A DNA stretch of 64,000 nucleotides from Alkalihalobacillus pseudalcaliphilus (GCF_028610675.1 NZ_JAQQWS010000016.1:1-64000), one strand, 5' to 3'. Shown: positions 42,627 to 52,803, counted from the stretch's first letter. The notes: a model not told the origin generated them from the sequence alone. Translations and numbers: made by a program.

Positions 42627-43046
42627 TTACTTCTTCTCTTTTGGACGTTTCGTACCATATTTAGAACGACCTTGCATACGGTTTTGAACTCCGGCAGTAT
42701 CTAACGCACCACGAACGATGTGATAACGTACCCCTGGTAAGTCTTTTACACGACCTCCACGGATAAGCACAACACTATGTTCTTGTAAGTTATGTCCGAT
42801 ACCTGGAATGTAAGCCGTAACCTCAATTTGGTTCGTTAAGCGAACACGTGCATATTTACGAAGAGCCGAGTTTGGCTTTTTCGGTGTCATTGTACCAACA
42901 CGAGTACAAACTCCACGCTTTTGTGGTGATGAAAGATTCGTTTGCACTTTTTTATAGCTGTTATAGCCTTTGTTAAGTGCTGGTGAATCAGATTTCTTCA
43001 CTTTATCTACACGACCTTTACGAATTAACTGGTTAATTGTTGGCAT
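42627..43046 (-). CDS. rpsL: 30S ribosomal protein S12
   Basis: A 139-residue uS12 in the decoding centre. TPKKPNSALRKYARVRLTN carries the conserved lysine linked to streptomycin resistance, so the wild-type, sensitive form appears here. The PGVRYHIVRG loop is intact. The upstream spacer has competing hairpins. Confidence 0.98.
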   Translation of the reverse strand: MPTINQLIRKGRVDKVKKSDSPALNKGYNSYKKVQTNLSSPQKRGVCTRVGTMTPKKPNSALRKYARVRLTNQIEVTAYIPGIGHNLQEHSVVLIRGGRVKDLPGVRYHIVRGALDTAGVQNRMQGRSKYGTKRPKEKK

Positions 43047-43101
43047 GTTTGTTCCTCCTTTCCTTCATTAAAATAAGACCACAGTTCCTGGTGGTTCATA
43101 T

Positions 43102-43151
43102 TTTGGCAAAAGTAAAGTTTTTGCCAAACGGTAGGCTCCGAGTGGCAAAAA
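43102..43151 (-). promoter_or_regulatory. Competing hairpins in the rplGB-rpsL spacer
   Basis: On the minus strand TTTTTGCCA (43151-43143) can pair with TGGCAAAAA (43126-43118). That same 3' arm can instead pair, as TTTGGCAAAA (43128-43119), with TTTTGCCAAA (43111-43102), a perfect 10-bp stem. Only one can form. No T-tract follows, so it does not look like a plain terminator. Confidence 0.55.
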
Positions 43152-43156
43152 CAATA

Positions 43157-43405
43157 TTATTTCTTTATCGCAACCGTAGCTGCTCCTACCTCAATATTAC
43201 ACGCTTTGCCAAGCATTTTCATTGAGTCGACATAATGAATGGGAATACCTTTATCACGAGACGACGCCTCTACCTTGTGAATCACACGATATTCAGCATC
43301 TTTTGCAATATAAACTTCCTTCACTTCATTACTATCTAAAGATCGTAAGGTTTGTTTCGTACCTATGACTATTTCGTTAGCCTGCATTACTTTTTCATAA
43401 GACAT
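43157..43405 (-). CDS. rplGB: L7Ae-family RNA-binding protein (RplGB/YbxF)
   Basis: An 82-residue L7Ae/L30e-fold protein that binds kink-turn RNA in Bacillus and lies between rpoC and rpsL. It reads MSYEKVMQANEIVIGTKQT at the start. GGAGG is seven bases before the ATG; a longer frame upstream lacks this site. A strong promoter precedes it. Confidence 0.93.
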   Translation of the reverse strand: MSYEKVMQANEIVIGTKQTLRSLDSNEVKEVYIAKDAEYRVIHKVEASSRDKGIPIHYVDSMKMLGKACNIEVGAATVAIKK

Positions 43406-43447
43406 AGTTAATCCTCCAAAGCAATACGTTCTTTGGCACACTTTGAT

Positions 43448-43477
43448 ATCTTATCATTGTGATAATCTGAATGTCAA
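43448..43477 (-). promoter_or_regulatory. Sigma-A promoter of the rplGB-rpsL-rpsG-fusA-tuf operon
   Basis: TTGACA (43472-43477), 18 bp, TAAGAT (43448-43453), directly upstream of rplGB, in the spacer after rpoC. Confidence 0.75.
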
Positions 43478-43579
43478 GGTTTATTCGATAAAATTTCAAG
43501 TGAAATCTAAACAAAGAATTAATGCTGAGAGTCTAAAAATACTTACTGTCCTTCTAGACCCTCCAACATTCATTATTCG

Positions 43580-46500
43580 TTATTCGTTTGTAATAAGTTC
43601 TTCTAATTCGGAATGCTCTTCACTAGAAACTTGGTTATCATCATGCTTTGACATGATATTTAAATTACGATAACGGTTCATCCCCGTACCAGCTGGAACC
43701 AGCTTACCGATAATAACATTTTCTTTCAATCCAAGTAACTCATCACGCTTACCTTTAATCGCTGCATCTGTTAAGACACGAGTTGTTTCTTGGAACGATG
43801 CTGCTGATAAGAATGAATCCGTCTCAAGTGATGCCTTTGTAATACCAAGTAACACAGGACGTCCCGTTGCTGGGCGTTCTCCTGTATTAAGAACCGTTTT
43901 GTTCTCATCATTGAAGTTTTGGATTTCAACTAATGATCCAGGCAAAATATTCGTTTCACCCGCATCAACAACGCGTACTTTACGAAGCATTTGACGAACC
44001 ATAACCTCTACGTGCTTATCGCCAATTTCTACCCCTTGCATACGGTAAACCTTTTGAACTTCACGTAATAAGTATTCTTGAACACCATTAATACCTTTTA
44101 CTTTAAGAAGCTCTTTCGGATCAATTGAACCTTCTGTTAATGGTGCACCTGGAGGTACGACATCCCCAATTGAAACTTTAATACGTGAACCGTATGGAAT
44201 CGCATATGCTTTCGTTTCCATGACGCCTTTTAGTGATACTTCACGCTTGTCGCCTTCTTTAATATCAACAATTTCACCTTCGAACTCAGAAATAACCGCT
44301 TGACCTTTCGGGTTACGAGCTTCAAAGAGCTCCTGAATACGTGGTAAACCTTGCGTAATATCATCTCCGGCTACCCCACCTGTATGGAAGGTACGCATCG
44401 TTAACTGTGTCCCTGGCTCACCGATAGATTGAGCAGCAATAATACCTACTGCTTCTCCTACCTCTACATCGCTACCTGTAGCAAGGTTACGACCATAACA
44501 CTGTTTACAAACACCGTGACGTGTATCACATGTAAATACAGAACGGATATGAACACTTTCGATATCTGTATCGACAATAATTTTGGCGATATCTTCAGTA
44601 ATTAAGTCATTTCTTTTTACGATAACATCTTTTGTTTGAGGATGACGAACGGTCTTAAAAGCAACACGGCCAACTAAACGGTCGAATAACTCTTCAATAA
44701 CTTCGTTGCCCTCTTTAATCGCCGCAACTTCTAAGCCACGATCCGTACCACAATCCTGTTCTCTGACGATGACGTCTTGAGCAACGTCAACAAGTCGACG
44801 AGTTAAATAACCTGAGTCAGCTGTCTTAAGGGCTGTATCGGCAAGACCTTTACGAGCACCGTGCGTCGAAATAAAGTACTCTAATACCGTTAAACCTTCT
44901 CGGAAACTTGAACGGATTGGAAGTTCGATAATTCGGCCAGACGGGTTAGCCATTAACCCACGCATACCTGCAAGCTGCGTGAAGTTAGAAGCGTTACCAC
45001 GGGCACCAGAGTCACTCATCATAAAGATTGGGTTTCGCTTATCTAATGTAAGCATTAACTTATCTTGAATAACGTCCTTAGCATTACTCCAAACAGAGAT
45101 AACACGGTCGTATCTCTCTTCCTCTGTAATTAAACCACGACGGAATTGCTTCGTAATACGTTCAACTTTTAACTCAGCCTCAGCTAAAATTTCTTTCTTT
45201 TCAGCAAGTACAACGATATCCGCTACACCAACAGTAATACCAGCTTTTGTAGAATATTTAAATCCTAAGTCCTTCATACGGTCAAGCATCTTAGATGTTT
45301 CCGTAATCTTAAACGTTTTAAATACTTCTGCGATGATATTACCTAAGAAACCTTTCTTAAATGGAGAAACGACATCACGTTTTAAGAACTCAGCCTTAAC
45401 ATCAGTTGTACTCGGCACAAGATAATTACTTGGCGTTTCAACCTCTAGGTTAAAGTCAGTTGGTTCGTTAATGTATGGGAATGTTTCCGGTAAAATCTCA
45501 TTAAAGATTAACTTACCAACTGTCGTTAACAACAACTTATCATTTTCATCTTCTTTAAACGTTGATTTATTTAAAGATGCGACCGGAATCGCTACACGAG
45601 AATGTAGGTGTACATAACCATTTTGGTAAGCTAGTAATGCTTCGTTTGTATCTTTAAAGATTGCTCCCTCACCTTTTGCATCATCACGTTCCATAGTTAA
45701 GTAATAGTTACCTAATACCATATCCTGTGATGGTGTAACAACTGGTTTACCATCTTTAGGGTTAAGGATGTTTTGGGCAGCTAACATTAAAATACGAGCT
45801 TCCGCTTGAGCTTCTGCTGATAAAGGAACGTGAACGGCCATTTGGTCACCGTCAAAGTCAGCGTTATAAGCTGTACAAACTAACGGATGCAAACGAATCG
45901 CACGACCTTCTACTAAAATAGGTTCAAACGCCTGGATACCAAGACGGTGAAGTGTAGGAGCTCGGTTTAGTAATACAGGGTGCTCACGAATTACTTCCTC
46001 AAGTACATCCCAAACTTCCGGTTGAACGCGTTCAACTTTACGCTTGGCGCTCTTAATGTTATGAGCTAGACCTTTGCTTACAAGCTCTTTCATAACAAAA
46101 GGCTTAAATAATTCAAGTGCCATCTCCTTAGGTAAACCACATTGGTACATTTTTAGGTTAGGTCCTACGACGATAACCGAACGACCAGAGTAGTCAACAC
46201 GTTTACCTAATAAGTTTTGACGGAAACGACCTTGTTTACCTTTTAACATGTGTGATAACGATTTTAATGGACGGTTACCCGGACCTGTTACAGGACGACC
46301 ACGACGGCCATTGTCGATTAAAGCATCTACAGCTTCTTGCAGCATACGCTTTTCATTTTGAACAATAATGTTTGGTGCTCCTAAATCTAATAAACGCTTC
46401 AAACGATTATTACGGTTAATCACTCGACGGTATAAGTCATTTAAGTCCGAAGTCGCAAAACGACCACCATCAAGTTGTACCATCGGACGAAGCTCTGGCG

Positions 46501-47203
46501 GGATAACTGGAAGTACGTCTAAAATCATCCAAGATGGCTCATTACCTGAGTTTCTAAATGCTTCTAATACTTCAAGACGTTTAATCGCACGAGTACGACG
46601 TTGACCTTGTGCCGTTAAAAGCTCTTCTTTTAAAGCATCTACTTCTTTTTCTAAATCGATATCAGCTAAAAGCTTACGAATCGCTTCAGCACCCATTTGT
46701 GCAGTAAAAGAACGACCATACTTATCGTAATAAGCACGATATTCTTTTTCTGAAAGAAGTTGCTTTTTCTCAAGTGGTGTATCGCCATTATCTGTCACAA
46801 CATAAGAAGCAAAGTAAATAACTTCTTCTAATGAACGTGGAGACATGTCTAATACAAGACCCATACGGCTTGGAATCCCTTTGAAATACCAAATATGCGA
46901 TACAGGAGCCGCTAACTCGATATGTCCCATACGCTCACGACGAACTTTTGAACGTGTTACCTCTACGCCACAACGATCACAAACAACACCTTTATAACGA
47001 ACACGTTTGTATTTTCCACAATGACATTCCCAGTCCTTTTGCGGTCCGAAAATACGTTCACAGAAAAGTCCATCCTTTTCAGGTTTTAAAGTACGGTAGT
47101 TTATTGTTTCTGGCTTTTTAACTTCCCCTCTTGACCAAGAACGAATCTTGTTTGGTGAAGCAAGACCAATTTTCATATATTCGAAGTTATTCACATCTAA
47201 CAA
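43580..47203 (-). CDS. rpoC: RNA polymerase beta' subunit
   Basis: A 1207-residue catalytic subunit. The zinc-ribbon Cys residues (in CHCGKYKRVRYKGVVCDRCG), the catalytic NADFDGDQMAVH with its three Asp, and the second zinc site (CDTRHGVCKQCYG) are intact. The start is TTG at 47201-47203, eight bases behind GGGAGG, giving LLDVNNFEYM-type family start; upstream codons consist of the Shine-Dalgarno itself. It follows rpoB after a 150-bp spacer that can form a long hairpin. Confidence 0.98.
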   Translation of the reverse strand: MLDVNNFEYMKIGLASPNKIRSWSRGEVKKPETINYRTLKPEKDGLFCERIFGPQKDWECHCGKYKRVRYKGVVCDRCGVEVTRSKVRRERMGHIELAAPVSHIWYFKGIPSRMGLVLDMSPRSLEEVIYFASYVVTDNGDTPLEKKQLLSEKEYRAYYDKYGRSFTAQMGAEAIRKLLADIDLEKEVDALKEELLTAQGQRRTRAIKRLEVLEAFRNSGNEPSWMILDVLPVIPPELRPMVQLDGGRFATSDLNDLYRRVINRNNRLKRLLDLGAPNIIVQNEKRMLQEAVDALIDNGRRGRPVTGPGNRPLKSLSHMLKGKQGRFRQNLLGKRVDYSGRSVIVVGPNLKMYQCGLPKEMALELFKPFVMKELVSKGLAHNIKSAKRKVERVQPEVWDVLEEVIREHPVLLNRAPTLHRLGIQAFEPILVEGRAIRLHPLVCTAYNADFDGDQMAVHVPLSAEAQAEARILMLAAQNILNPKDGKPVVTPSQDMVLGNYYLTMERDDAKGEGAIFKDTNEALLAYQNGYVHLHSRVAIPVASLNKSTFKEDENDKLLLTTVGKLIFNEILPETFPYINEPTDFNLEVETPSNYLVPSTTDVKAEFLKRDVVSPFKKGFLGNIIAEVFKTFKITETSKMLDRMKDLGFKYSTKAGITVGVADIVVLAEKKEILAEAELKVERITKQFRRGLITEEERYDRVISVWSNAKDVIQDKLMLTLDKRNPIFMMSDSGARGNASNFTQLAGMRGLMANPSGRIIELPIRSSFREGLTVLEYFISTHGARKGLADTALKTADSGYLTRRLVDVAQDVIVREQDCGTDRGLEVAAIKEGNEVIEELFDRLVGRVAFKTVRHPQTKDVIVKRNDLITEDIAKIIVDTDIESVHIRSVFTCDTRHGVCKQCYGRNLATGSDVEVGEAVGIIAAQSIGEPGTQLTMRTFHTGGVAGDDITQGLPRIQELFEARNPKGQAVISEFEGEIVDIKEGDKREVSLKGVMETKAYAIPYGSRIKVSIGDVVPPGAPLTEGSIDPKELLKVKGINGVQEYLLREVQKVYRMQGVEIGDKHVEVMVRQMLRKVRVVDAGETNILPGSLVEIQNFNDENKTVLNTGERPATGRPVLLGITKASLETDSFLSAASFQETTRVLTDAAIKGKRDELLGLKENVIIGKLVPAGTGMNRYRNLNIMSKHDDNQVSSEEHSELEELITNE

Positions 47204-47247
47204 GGGGCTAACCTCCCTTTTAGTTTCCAAGTTTTTTGCAAACGGAA

Positions 47248-47326
47248 AAGGGAACTAGCGTCAACTAGCTTCCATAAAGTCTCTGATTTTGTCAAAACTT
47301 CAGCTACTAGCTAACACTAGTCCCTT
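47248..47326 (-). promoter_or_regulatory. Long hairpin in the rpoB-rpoC spacer
   Basis: On the minus strand the 20-nt arm starting AAGGGACTAGTG (47326-47307) pairs with the 21-nt arm ending CTAGTTCCCTT (47268-47248) with 17 Watson-Crick and three G-U pairs and one bulged base, around a loop of about 38 bases. It is not followed by a T-tract. It may be an RNase III-type processing site or an autoregulatory structure. Confidence 0.7.
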
Positions 47327-47355
47327 ACCATAAACCGACAAAGGTTCATTCTATA

Positions 47356-50300
47356 TTAAGCTTTTGACTCGTTAGCATCGAAGTTAAGGTTTAACTTTTC
47401 GCTTGTTTGATCGTCTTCATCATCAAGCTCTAGCATTTCAATTTCTTCTTCATTGCTAGAAAGCATCTTAACATCCATACCTAAAGACTGAAGCTCTTTA
47501 ATTAATACTTTAAACGATTCAGGTACACCTGGTTCAGGGACATTCTCACCTTTTACAATCGCTTCATACGTTTTCACACGACCAACAACGTCATCTGATT
47601 TAACCGTTAGAATCTCTTGTAATGTGTAAGCTGCACCGTATGCTTCAAGTGCCCAAACCTCCATCTCACCGAAACGCTGTCCACCAAATTGAGCTTTACC
47701 ACCTAGTGGTTGTTGCGTAACTAGAGAATAAGGTCCTGTCGAACGTGCATGAAGCTTATCATCAACCATGTGTGCCAGCTTAATCATATACATGATACCT
47801 ACTGATACACGGTTATCAAACGGCTCACCCGTACGTCCATCATAAAGAATAGTTTTACCATCACGAGCCATGCCCGCTTCATCTAATGTACCCCAAACAT
47901 CTTCCTCATTCGCACCATCAAAAACAGGTGATGCAACGTGGATACCAAGCTTACGAGCAGCCATACCTAAATGGAGCTCAAGCACTTGTCCGATGTTCAT
48001 TCGCGAAGGTACACCTAGTGGGTTTAACATGATATCGATTGGTGTTCCGTCTGGTAAATAAGGCATATCTTCCTCTGGTAAAATACGAGAGATTACCCCT
48101 TTATTACCGTGACGACCCGCCATTTTATCGCCTTCATGGATTTTACGCTTTTGTACGATATAAACACGAACGAGCTGATTCACACCTGGAGGTAACTCAT
48201 CGCCATCTTCACGATTGAAGATTTTTACGTCGAGAACGATTCCGTCGCCACCATGTGGTGCACGTAATGATGTATCACGTACCTCACGAGCTTTTTCACC
48301 AAAGATAGCATGTAGCAGACGTTCTTCAGCTGTTAATTCTGTAACTCCTTTTGGTGTTACTTTACCAACGAGAATATCTCCGTCTTTTACTTCCGCTCCA
48401 ACTCGTATAATTCCACGATCATCAAGGTTCTTCAATGCGTCTTCCCCAACGTTCGGAATATCACGTGTAATTTCCTCTGGTCCAAGCTTTGTATCACGAG
48501 ATTCTGACTCATACTCTTCAATATGGACAGATGTGTAAACATCATCTTTAACAAGGCGCTCACTTAAAATGATAGCATCCTCATAGTTATAACCTTCCCA
48601 AGTCATGAATCCAACCATTACATTACGGCCAAGAGCCATCTCACCCTGCTCCATTGATGGACCGTCTGCTAAGATTTCGCGCTTCTCAACAACGTCTCCT
48701 TCACGAACAATCGGGCGTTGGTTATAACTTGTTCCTTGGTTAGAACGAACAAACTTCTGTAAACGATATTTATCTAAATCACCTTTGACTTCTTTACCGT
48801 CTACTTCTTCGATACGACGAACCCAAATTTCACGAGCTGTTACACGCTCTACAAGACCTGGGAATTTTGAAACAATCGCAGCACCTGAGTCTTTAGCAGA
48901 AACGTGCTCCATCCCTGTACCGACAATTGGTGCTTCTGGTACTAATAAAGGAACAGCTTGACGTTGCATGTTCGCTCCCATTAGTGCACGGTTGGAGTCA
49001 TCGTTCTCTAAGAACGGGATACATGAAGTCGCAGCAGAAACAACCTGCTTCGGTGATACATCCATATAATCAATACGTTCTTTTGATACGACTAAGTTCT
49101 CACCACGGAAACGGGCAATAATATTATCGTTAATAAAAGAGCCGTCATCATTTAAACGAGCATTCGCTTGGGCAACGACATAGTTATCTTCTTCATCTGC
49201 TGTTAAGTAATCAATCTGAGAGGTAACTTTCCCAGTTTCAGAGTCAATACGGCGGTATGGTGTTTCCATAAAGCCAAACTCATTCACTTTAGCATAAGAA
49301 GATAAAGAGTTGATAAGTCCAATGTTTGGACCCTCAGGCGTTTCAATCGGACACATACGACCATAGTGAGACCAGTGAACGTCACGTACTTCAAAGCCAG
49401 CACGCTCACGCGTTAAACCACCAGGTCCTAAGGCAGAAAGACGACGCTTATGTGTTAATTCAGCAAGCGGATTCGTTTGGTCCATAAACTGTGATAACTG
49501 AGAAGAACCAAAGAACTCTTTAATTGAAGCAATAACTGGACGAATATTAATAAGCGCTTGAGGCGTAATCATATTCGGATCTTGTATCGACATACGCTCA
49601 CGAACAACACGTTCCATACGCGATAAACCGATTCTAAATTGGTTTTGTAATAATTCACCAACTGAACGAAGGCGACGGTTACCAAGGTGATCGATGTCAT
49701 CTGTATCACCGACACCGTGTAATAAGTTAAAGAAGTAATTAATCGATGCAATAATGTCAGCAGGTGTAATATGCTTCGTATCACGATCGACCATACCATT
49801 ACCCATTACGCGGATAGGCATCTCTCCATCAACATCATCAGGAGCATAGATTAAGATGGATTGAAGATTGATATCTTCATCTCCTACTACCCCACCTGTT
49901 GTGCGAGCCTTTCTAAAACCAACATTATTCTCTAAGTAAGGTATGATACGATCTAAAGTACGACGATCAAGTAATGTACCTTTTTCCGCTAGCACTTCTC
50001 CTGTTTCAGGATCAATAAGCGTCTCAGCTAAACGTTGATTAAATAGACGATTCTTAATGTGGAGCTTTTTATTGATTTTATAACGACCTACATTGGCCAA
50101 ATCATAGCGTTTCGGGTCAAAGAAGCGAGACTCTAATAAGCTTTTCGCATTTTCAACCGTAGGTGGTTCACCTGGGCGTAAACGCTCATAAATTTCTAAT
50201 AGGGCTTTTTCGGAGCTATCGGTATTGTCTTTTTCAAGGGAATTGCGTAAAAACTCATCTTCCCCTAATAAATCAATGATCTCTTGATCAGATCCAAACC

Positions 50301-50898
50301 CTAATCCACGTAAAAGAACCGTTACAGGGATCTTTCTCGTACGATCAATACGAACATACACGATATCTTTCGCATCTGTTTCGAGCTCTAACCAAGCTCC
50401 TCGGTTTGGAATAACAGTAGCGGTATAGCCCTTCTTTCCGTTCTTATCCGTTTTTTCACTATAATAGACACTTGGCGAACGAACTAATTGGGAAACTATA
50501 ACACGTTCTGCACCATTAATAACAAAGGTACCTGTCTCTGTCATTAATGGGAAATCTCCCATAAATACTTCTTGCTCCTTCACTTCACCTGTCTCTTTGT
50601 TAATAAGACGGACTTTTACGCGTAAAGGCGCAGCATATGTTACATCTCGTTCTTTCGACTCATCGACCGGATACTTAGGCTCTCCTAAGCTATAATCGAT
50701 AAATTCTAAAACCAAATTCCCTGTGAAATCTTGAATTGGGGAAATGTCTTGAAACATTTCACGAAGTCCCTCATCAAGAAACCATTGATAAGAAGCTGTT
50801 TGTATCTCGATTAAGTTCGGTAATTCCAATACCTCATTAATCCTTGCATAGCTTCTACGTTGGCGGTGGCGTCCATACTGAACAAGTTGACCTGTCAA
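47356..50898 (-). CDS. rpoB: RNA polymerase beta subunit
   Basis: A 1180-residue subunit. The rifampicin-binding segment is wild type in type (SQLSQFMDQTNPLAELTHKRR). The second half contains the conserved DKMAGRHGNKG and RFGEMEVWALEAYGAA. The start used is TTG at 50896-50898, six bases behind GAGGGGTG; a GTG nine bases further out overlaps that site. It follows the rsmC-like gene after about 300 bp. Confidence 0.99.
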   Translation of the reverse strand: MTGQLVQYGRHRQRRSYARINEVLELPNLIEIQTASYQWFLDEGLREMFQDISPIQDFTGNLVLEFIDYSLGEPKYPVDESKERDVTYAAPLRVKVRLINKETGEVKEQEVFMGDFPLMTETGTFVINGAERVIVSQLVRSPSVYYSEKTDKNGKKGYTATVIPNRGAWLELETDAKDIVYVRIDRTRKIPVTVLLRGLGFGSDQEIIDLLGEDEFLRNSLEKDNTDSSEKALLEIYERLRPGEPPTVENAKSLLESRFFDPKRYDLANVGRYKINKKLHIKNRLFNQRLAETLIDPETGEVLAEKGTLLDRRTLDRIIPYLENNVGFRKARTTGGVVGDEDINLQSILIYAPDDVDGEMPIRVMGNGMVDRDTKHITPADIIASINYFFNLLHGVGDTDDIDHLGNRRLRSVGELLQNQFRIGLSRMERVVRERMSIQDPNMITPQALINIRPVIASIKEFFGSSQLSQFMDQTNPLAELTHKRRLSALGPGGLTRERAGFEVRDVHWSHYGRMCPIETPEGPNIGLINSLSSYAKVNEFGFMETPYRRIDSETGKVTSQIDYLTADEEDNYVVAQANARLNDDGSFINDNIIARFRGENLVVSKERIDYMDVSPKQVVSAATSCIPFLENDDSNRALMGANMQRQAVPLLVPEAPIVGTGMEHVSAKDSGAAIVSKFPGLVERVTAREIWVRRIEEVDGKEVKGDLDKYRLQKFVRSNQGTSYNQRPIVREGDVVEKREILADGPSMEQGEMALGRNVMVGFMTWEGYNYEDAIILSERLVKDDVYTSVHIEEYESESRDTKLGPEEITRDIPNVGEDALKNLDDRGIIRVGAEVKDGDILVGKVTPKGVTELTAEERLLHAIFGEKAREVRDTSLRAPHGGDGIVLDVKIFNREDGDELPPGVNQLVRVYIVQKRKIHEGDKMAGRHGNKGVISRILPEEDMPYLPDGTPIDIMLNPLGVPSRMNIGQVLELHLGMAARKLGIHVASPVFDGANEEDVWGTLDEAGMARDGKTILYDGRTGEPFDNRVSVGIMYMIKLAHMVDDKLHARSTGPYSLVTQQPLGGKAQFGGQRFGEMEVWALEAYGAAYTLQEILTVKSDDVVGRVKTYEAIVKGENVPEPGVPESFKVLIKELQSLGMDVKMLSSNEEEIEMLELDDEDDQTSEKLNLNFDANESKA

Positions 50899-51195
50899 CT
50901 GATTCACCCCTCAAATCTAGCGTTATAGTATCTAAAATTGATTTCTCTACACAGTACCTTCTCCTGCTAAGCAATCATTGAAGCTCATCATGTCAGAGAA
51001 AAATTTTAAAAAATAATGAAACAAAAAGAAATATGGCTTTGAAATTAAAACCATAAAAAACGTACTCACATTTGATTATTCTAGTATAACCATTATTATC
51101 CTGTTATAATCAAATAATCCTTGACTTTTTCATTTTTTGCACAACAAAAAATAGGTAGTTATACGCATTAAATAACAATACCACAAAACAAAGGC
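50899..51195 (-). promoter_or_regulatory. Promoter/leader region of rpoB
   Basis: AT-rich spacer. Candidate -10 TATACT and TATAAC hexamers lie near 51080-51110 on the minus strand, but without an ideal -35. A weak hairpin (ATGGTTTTAATTTCAAAGCCAT) follows. No further gene is seen. Confidence 0.35.
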
Positions 51196-51801
51196 TCAGT
51201 CAATTTTTTTGGCGACGATTAAATAGTAGCCTTTTTTCTTCTTATAAACCTCACTTTGACCAAACACTTCATTTAATTTCTCAATAGCTGAGGGTGCCCC
51301 TTGTTTCTTTTGGATGACGACCCATAACTCACCTAACGGCTTAAGATGTTCATAGGCTTGTTCAAGAATATCATGGACAACCTTTTTCCCCGCTCGAATA
51401 GGTGGATTCGTTACAATTAATGCAAAATTGTTTTCCTTCACCTTCTCAAAGCCATTGCTTTGATACACCTTCACATTATTAACTCCATTTTCTTCGGCGT
51501 TGATTTGCGAAAGCAATAAGGCTCTTTCATTAACATCAACCATCGTCACATCACGCTCCGAATTCTTCCTGGCTAACGTTAAGCCGATCGGACCATAACC
51601 ACAACCGACATCAAGAATCGGACCAACAGTAGAAGGTACTATCATTTCTTCAATTAAAAAACGACTCCCAAAATCAACCTCACCTTTTGAGAATACACCA
51701 CGATCCGTCGTAAATGAAAAGGATAGGCCAGCAAGTTCAGTGTTCCATTTTCTGACGTCACTTTCTATCTGTGGTTGTTTGGAATAATAATGTTCTGACA
51801 T
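51196..51801 (-). CDS. Class I SAM-dependent methyltransferase, RsmC-like (YbxB)
   Basis: A 201-residue methyltransferase with the SAM motif LDVGCGYGPIG and the catalytic motif NPPIRAG that marks N2-guanine/N6-adenine type enzymes related to RsmC (16S rRNA m2G1207). The corresponding B. subtilis gene ybxB lies between rplL and rpoB, and so does this one. Substrate is inferred from family. The ATG at 51799-51801 is used; a TTG at 51807 behind AGGGA is an alternative. Confidence 0.88.
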   Translation of the reverse strand: MSEHYYSKQPQIESDVRKWNTELAGLSFSFTTDRGVFSKGEVDFGSRFLIEEMIVPSTVGPILDVGCGYGPIGLTLARKNSERDVTMVDVNERALLLSQINAEENGVNNVKVYQSNGFEKVKENNFALIVTNPPIRAGKKVVHDILEQAYEHLKPLGELWVVIQKKQGAPSAIEKLNEVFGQSEVYKKKKGYYLIVAKKID

Positions 51802-51838
51802 AACCAAGGCAATCCCTTCTTATATATCCTAGTGAGAG

Positions 51839-51870
51839 AAAAAAAGACCCGCTTTGACGCGAGTCTTTTT
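51839..51870 (-). terminator. Terminator after rplL
   Basis: On the minus strand AAAAAGACTCGC pairs with GCGGGTCTTTTT (one G-T pair) and is followed by TTTTTTTCTC. Confidence 0.85.
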
Positions 51871-51882
51871 CACTTTATCAAA

Positions 51883-52245
51883 TTACTTAACTGCTACAGA
51901 AGCTCCTGCTTCTTCAAGTTTAGCTTTGATTTCTTCAGCTTCTTCTTTGCTAGCGCCTTCTTTAACTGGAGCTGGTGCACCATCTACAACAGCTTTCGCT
52001 TCTTTAAGACCAAGACCAGTGATTTCACGAACAACTTTGATTACGTTGATTTTAGATCCACCAGCAGACTCAAGAATTACATCGAATTCAGTTTGCTCAG
52101 CAGCGCCACCGTCAGCAGCTCCACCAGCTACAGCTACAGGTGCTGCAGCCGTTACACCAAACTCTTCTTCAATTGCTTTAACTAAGTCGTTAAGCTCTAA
52201 AACTGTCATTTCTTTAATCGCTTCAATAATTTGCTCTTTGCTCAT
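51883..52245 (-). CDS. rplL: 50S ribosomal protein L7/L12
   Basis: A 120-residue bL12: an N-terminal dimerisation domain, an Ala/Gly-rich hinge (about 38-53), and the C-terminal domain with KVVREITGLGLKEAKAVVDGAP that recruits translational GTPases. It lies 60 bases after rplJ. Confidence 0.98.
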   Translation of the reverse strand: MSKEQIIEAIKEMTVLELNDLVKAIEEEFGVTAAAPVAVAGGAADGGAAEQTEFDVILESAGGSKINVIKVVREITGLGLKEAKAVVDGAPAPVKEGASKEEAEEIKAKLEEAGASVAVK

Positions 52246-52305
52246 TTTATTTTCCTCCTATTATTGGTTTTCTTTTATGAAACATTCCTTAAGCAGAAGC
52301 TACTA

Positions 52306-52803
52306 TTAAGCTCCTTGCTCTTCCTTTTGCTCTGCAACAGCTTTTGTAACAAGCGCCATGTTGCGCATTGGTGCTTGAAGAACGCTGAGTAGCATAGAAA
52401 GAAGTCCATCGCGAGACGGTAGTTCCGCAAGCGCTTTGATTTCTTCTGCAGATGCAACTTGACCTTCGATAACACCAGCTTTAATTTCAAGAGCTTCGTG
52501 TTTTTTCGCGAACTCATTGATAATTTTAGCAGGGGCAATTACATCATCAGCACCAAATGCAATCGCAGTTGGTCCCACTAGATGTGAATCTAAGTCAGTA
52601 AGCTCAGTAGCTTCTGTCGCACGACGAGTTAATGTGTTTTTGTAAACCTTAAACTCGATACCAGCTTCACGAAGCTGCTTACGTAATTCTGTTACTTCAG
52701 CAACATTAAGACCACGGTAATCAACCACTACTGTTGATTTACTGTCGCGTAATTTAGCTGCAATATCAGAAACAACTTGTTGTTTTTGTTCTAGTATGCT
52801 CAT
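52306..52803 (-). CDS. rplJ: 50S ribosomal protein L10
   Basis: A 165-residue uL10, MSILEQKQQVVSDIAAKL to a C-terminal helix that carries L12 dimers. The frame is open further upstream but AGGAGGTG precedes this ATG. It is preceded by its own promoter and a leader with an attenuator, the known site of L10-L12 autoregulation. Confidence 0.98.
   Translation of the reverse strand: MSILEQKQQVVSDIAAKLRDSKSTVVVDYRGLNVAEVTELRKQLREAGIEFKVYKNTLTRRATEATELTDLDSHLVGPTAIAFGADDVIAPAKIINEFAKKHEALEIKAGVIEGQVASAEEIKALAELPSRDGLLSMLLSVLQAPMRNMALVTKAVAEQKEEQGA

Noticed and set aside
48215..48538. 107-codon frame antisense to rpoB
   Set aside because: Antisense frames are expected in highly expressed genes with this codon bias; no promoter or ribosome-binding site is seen.
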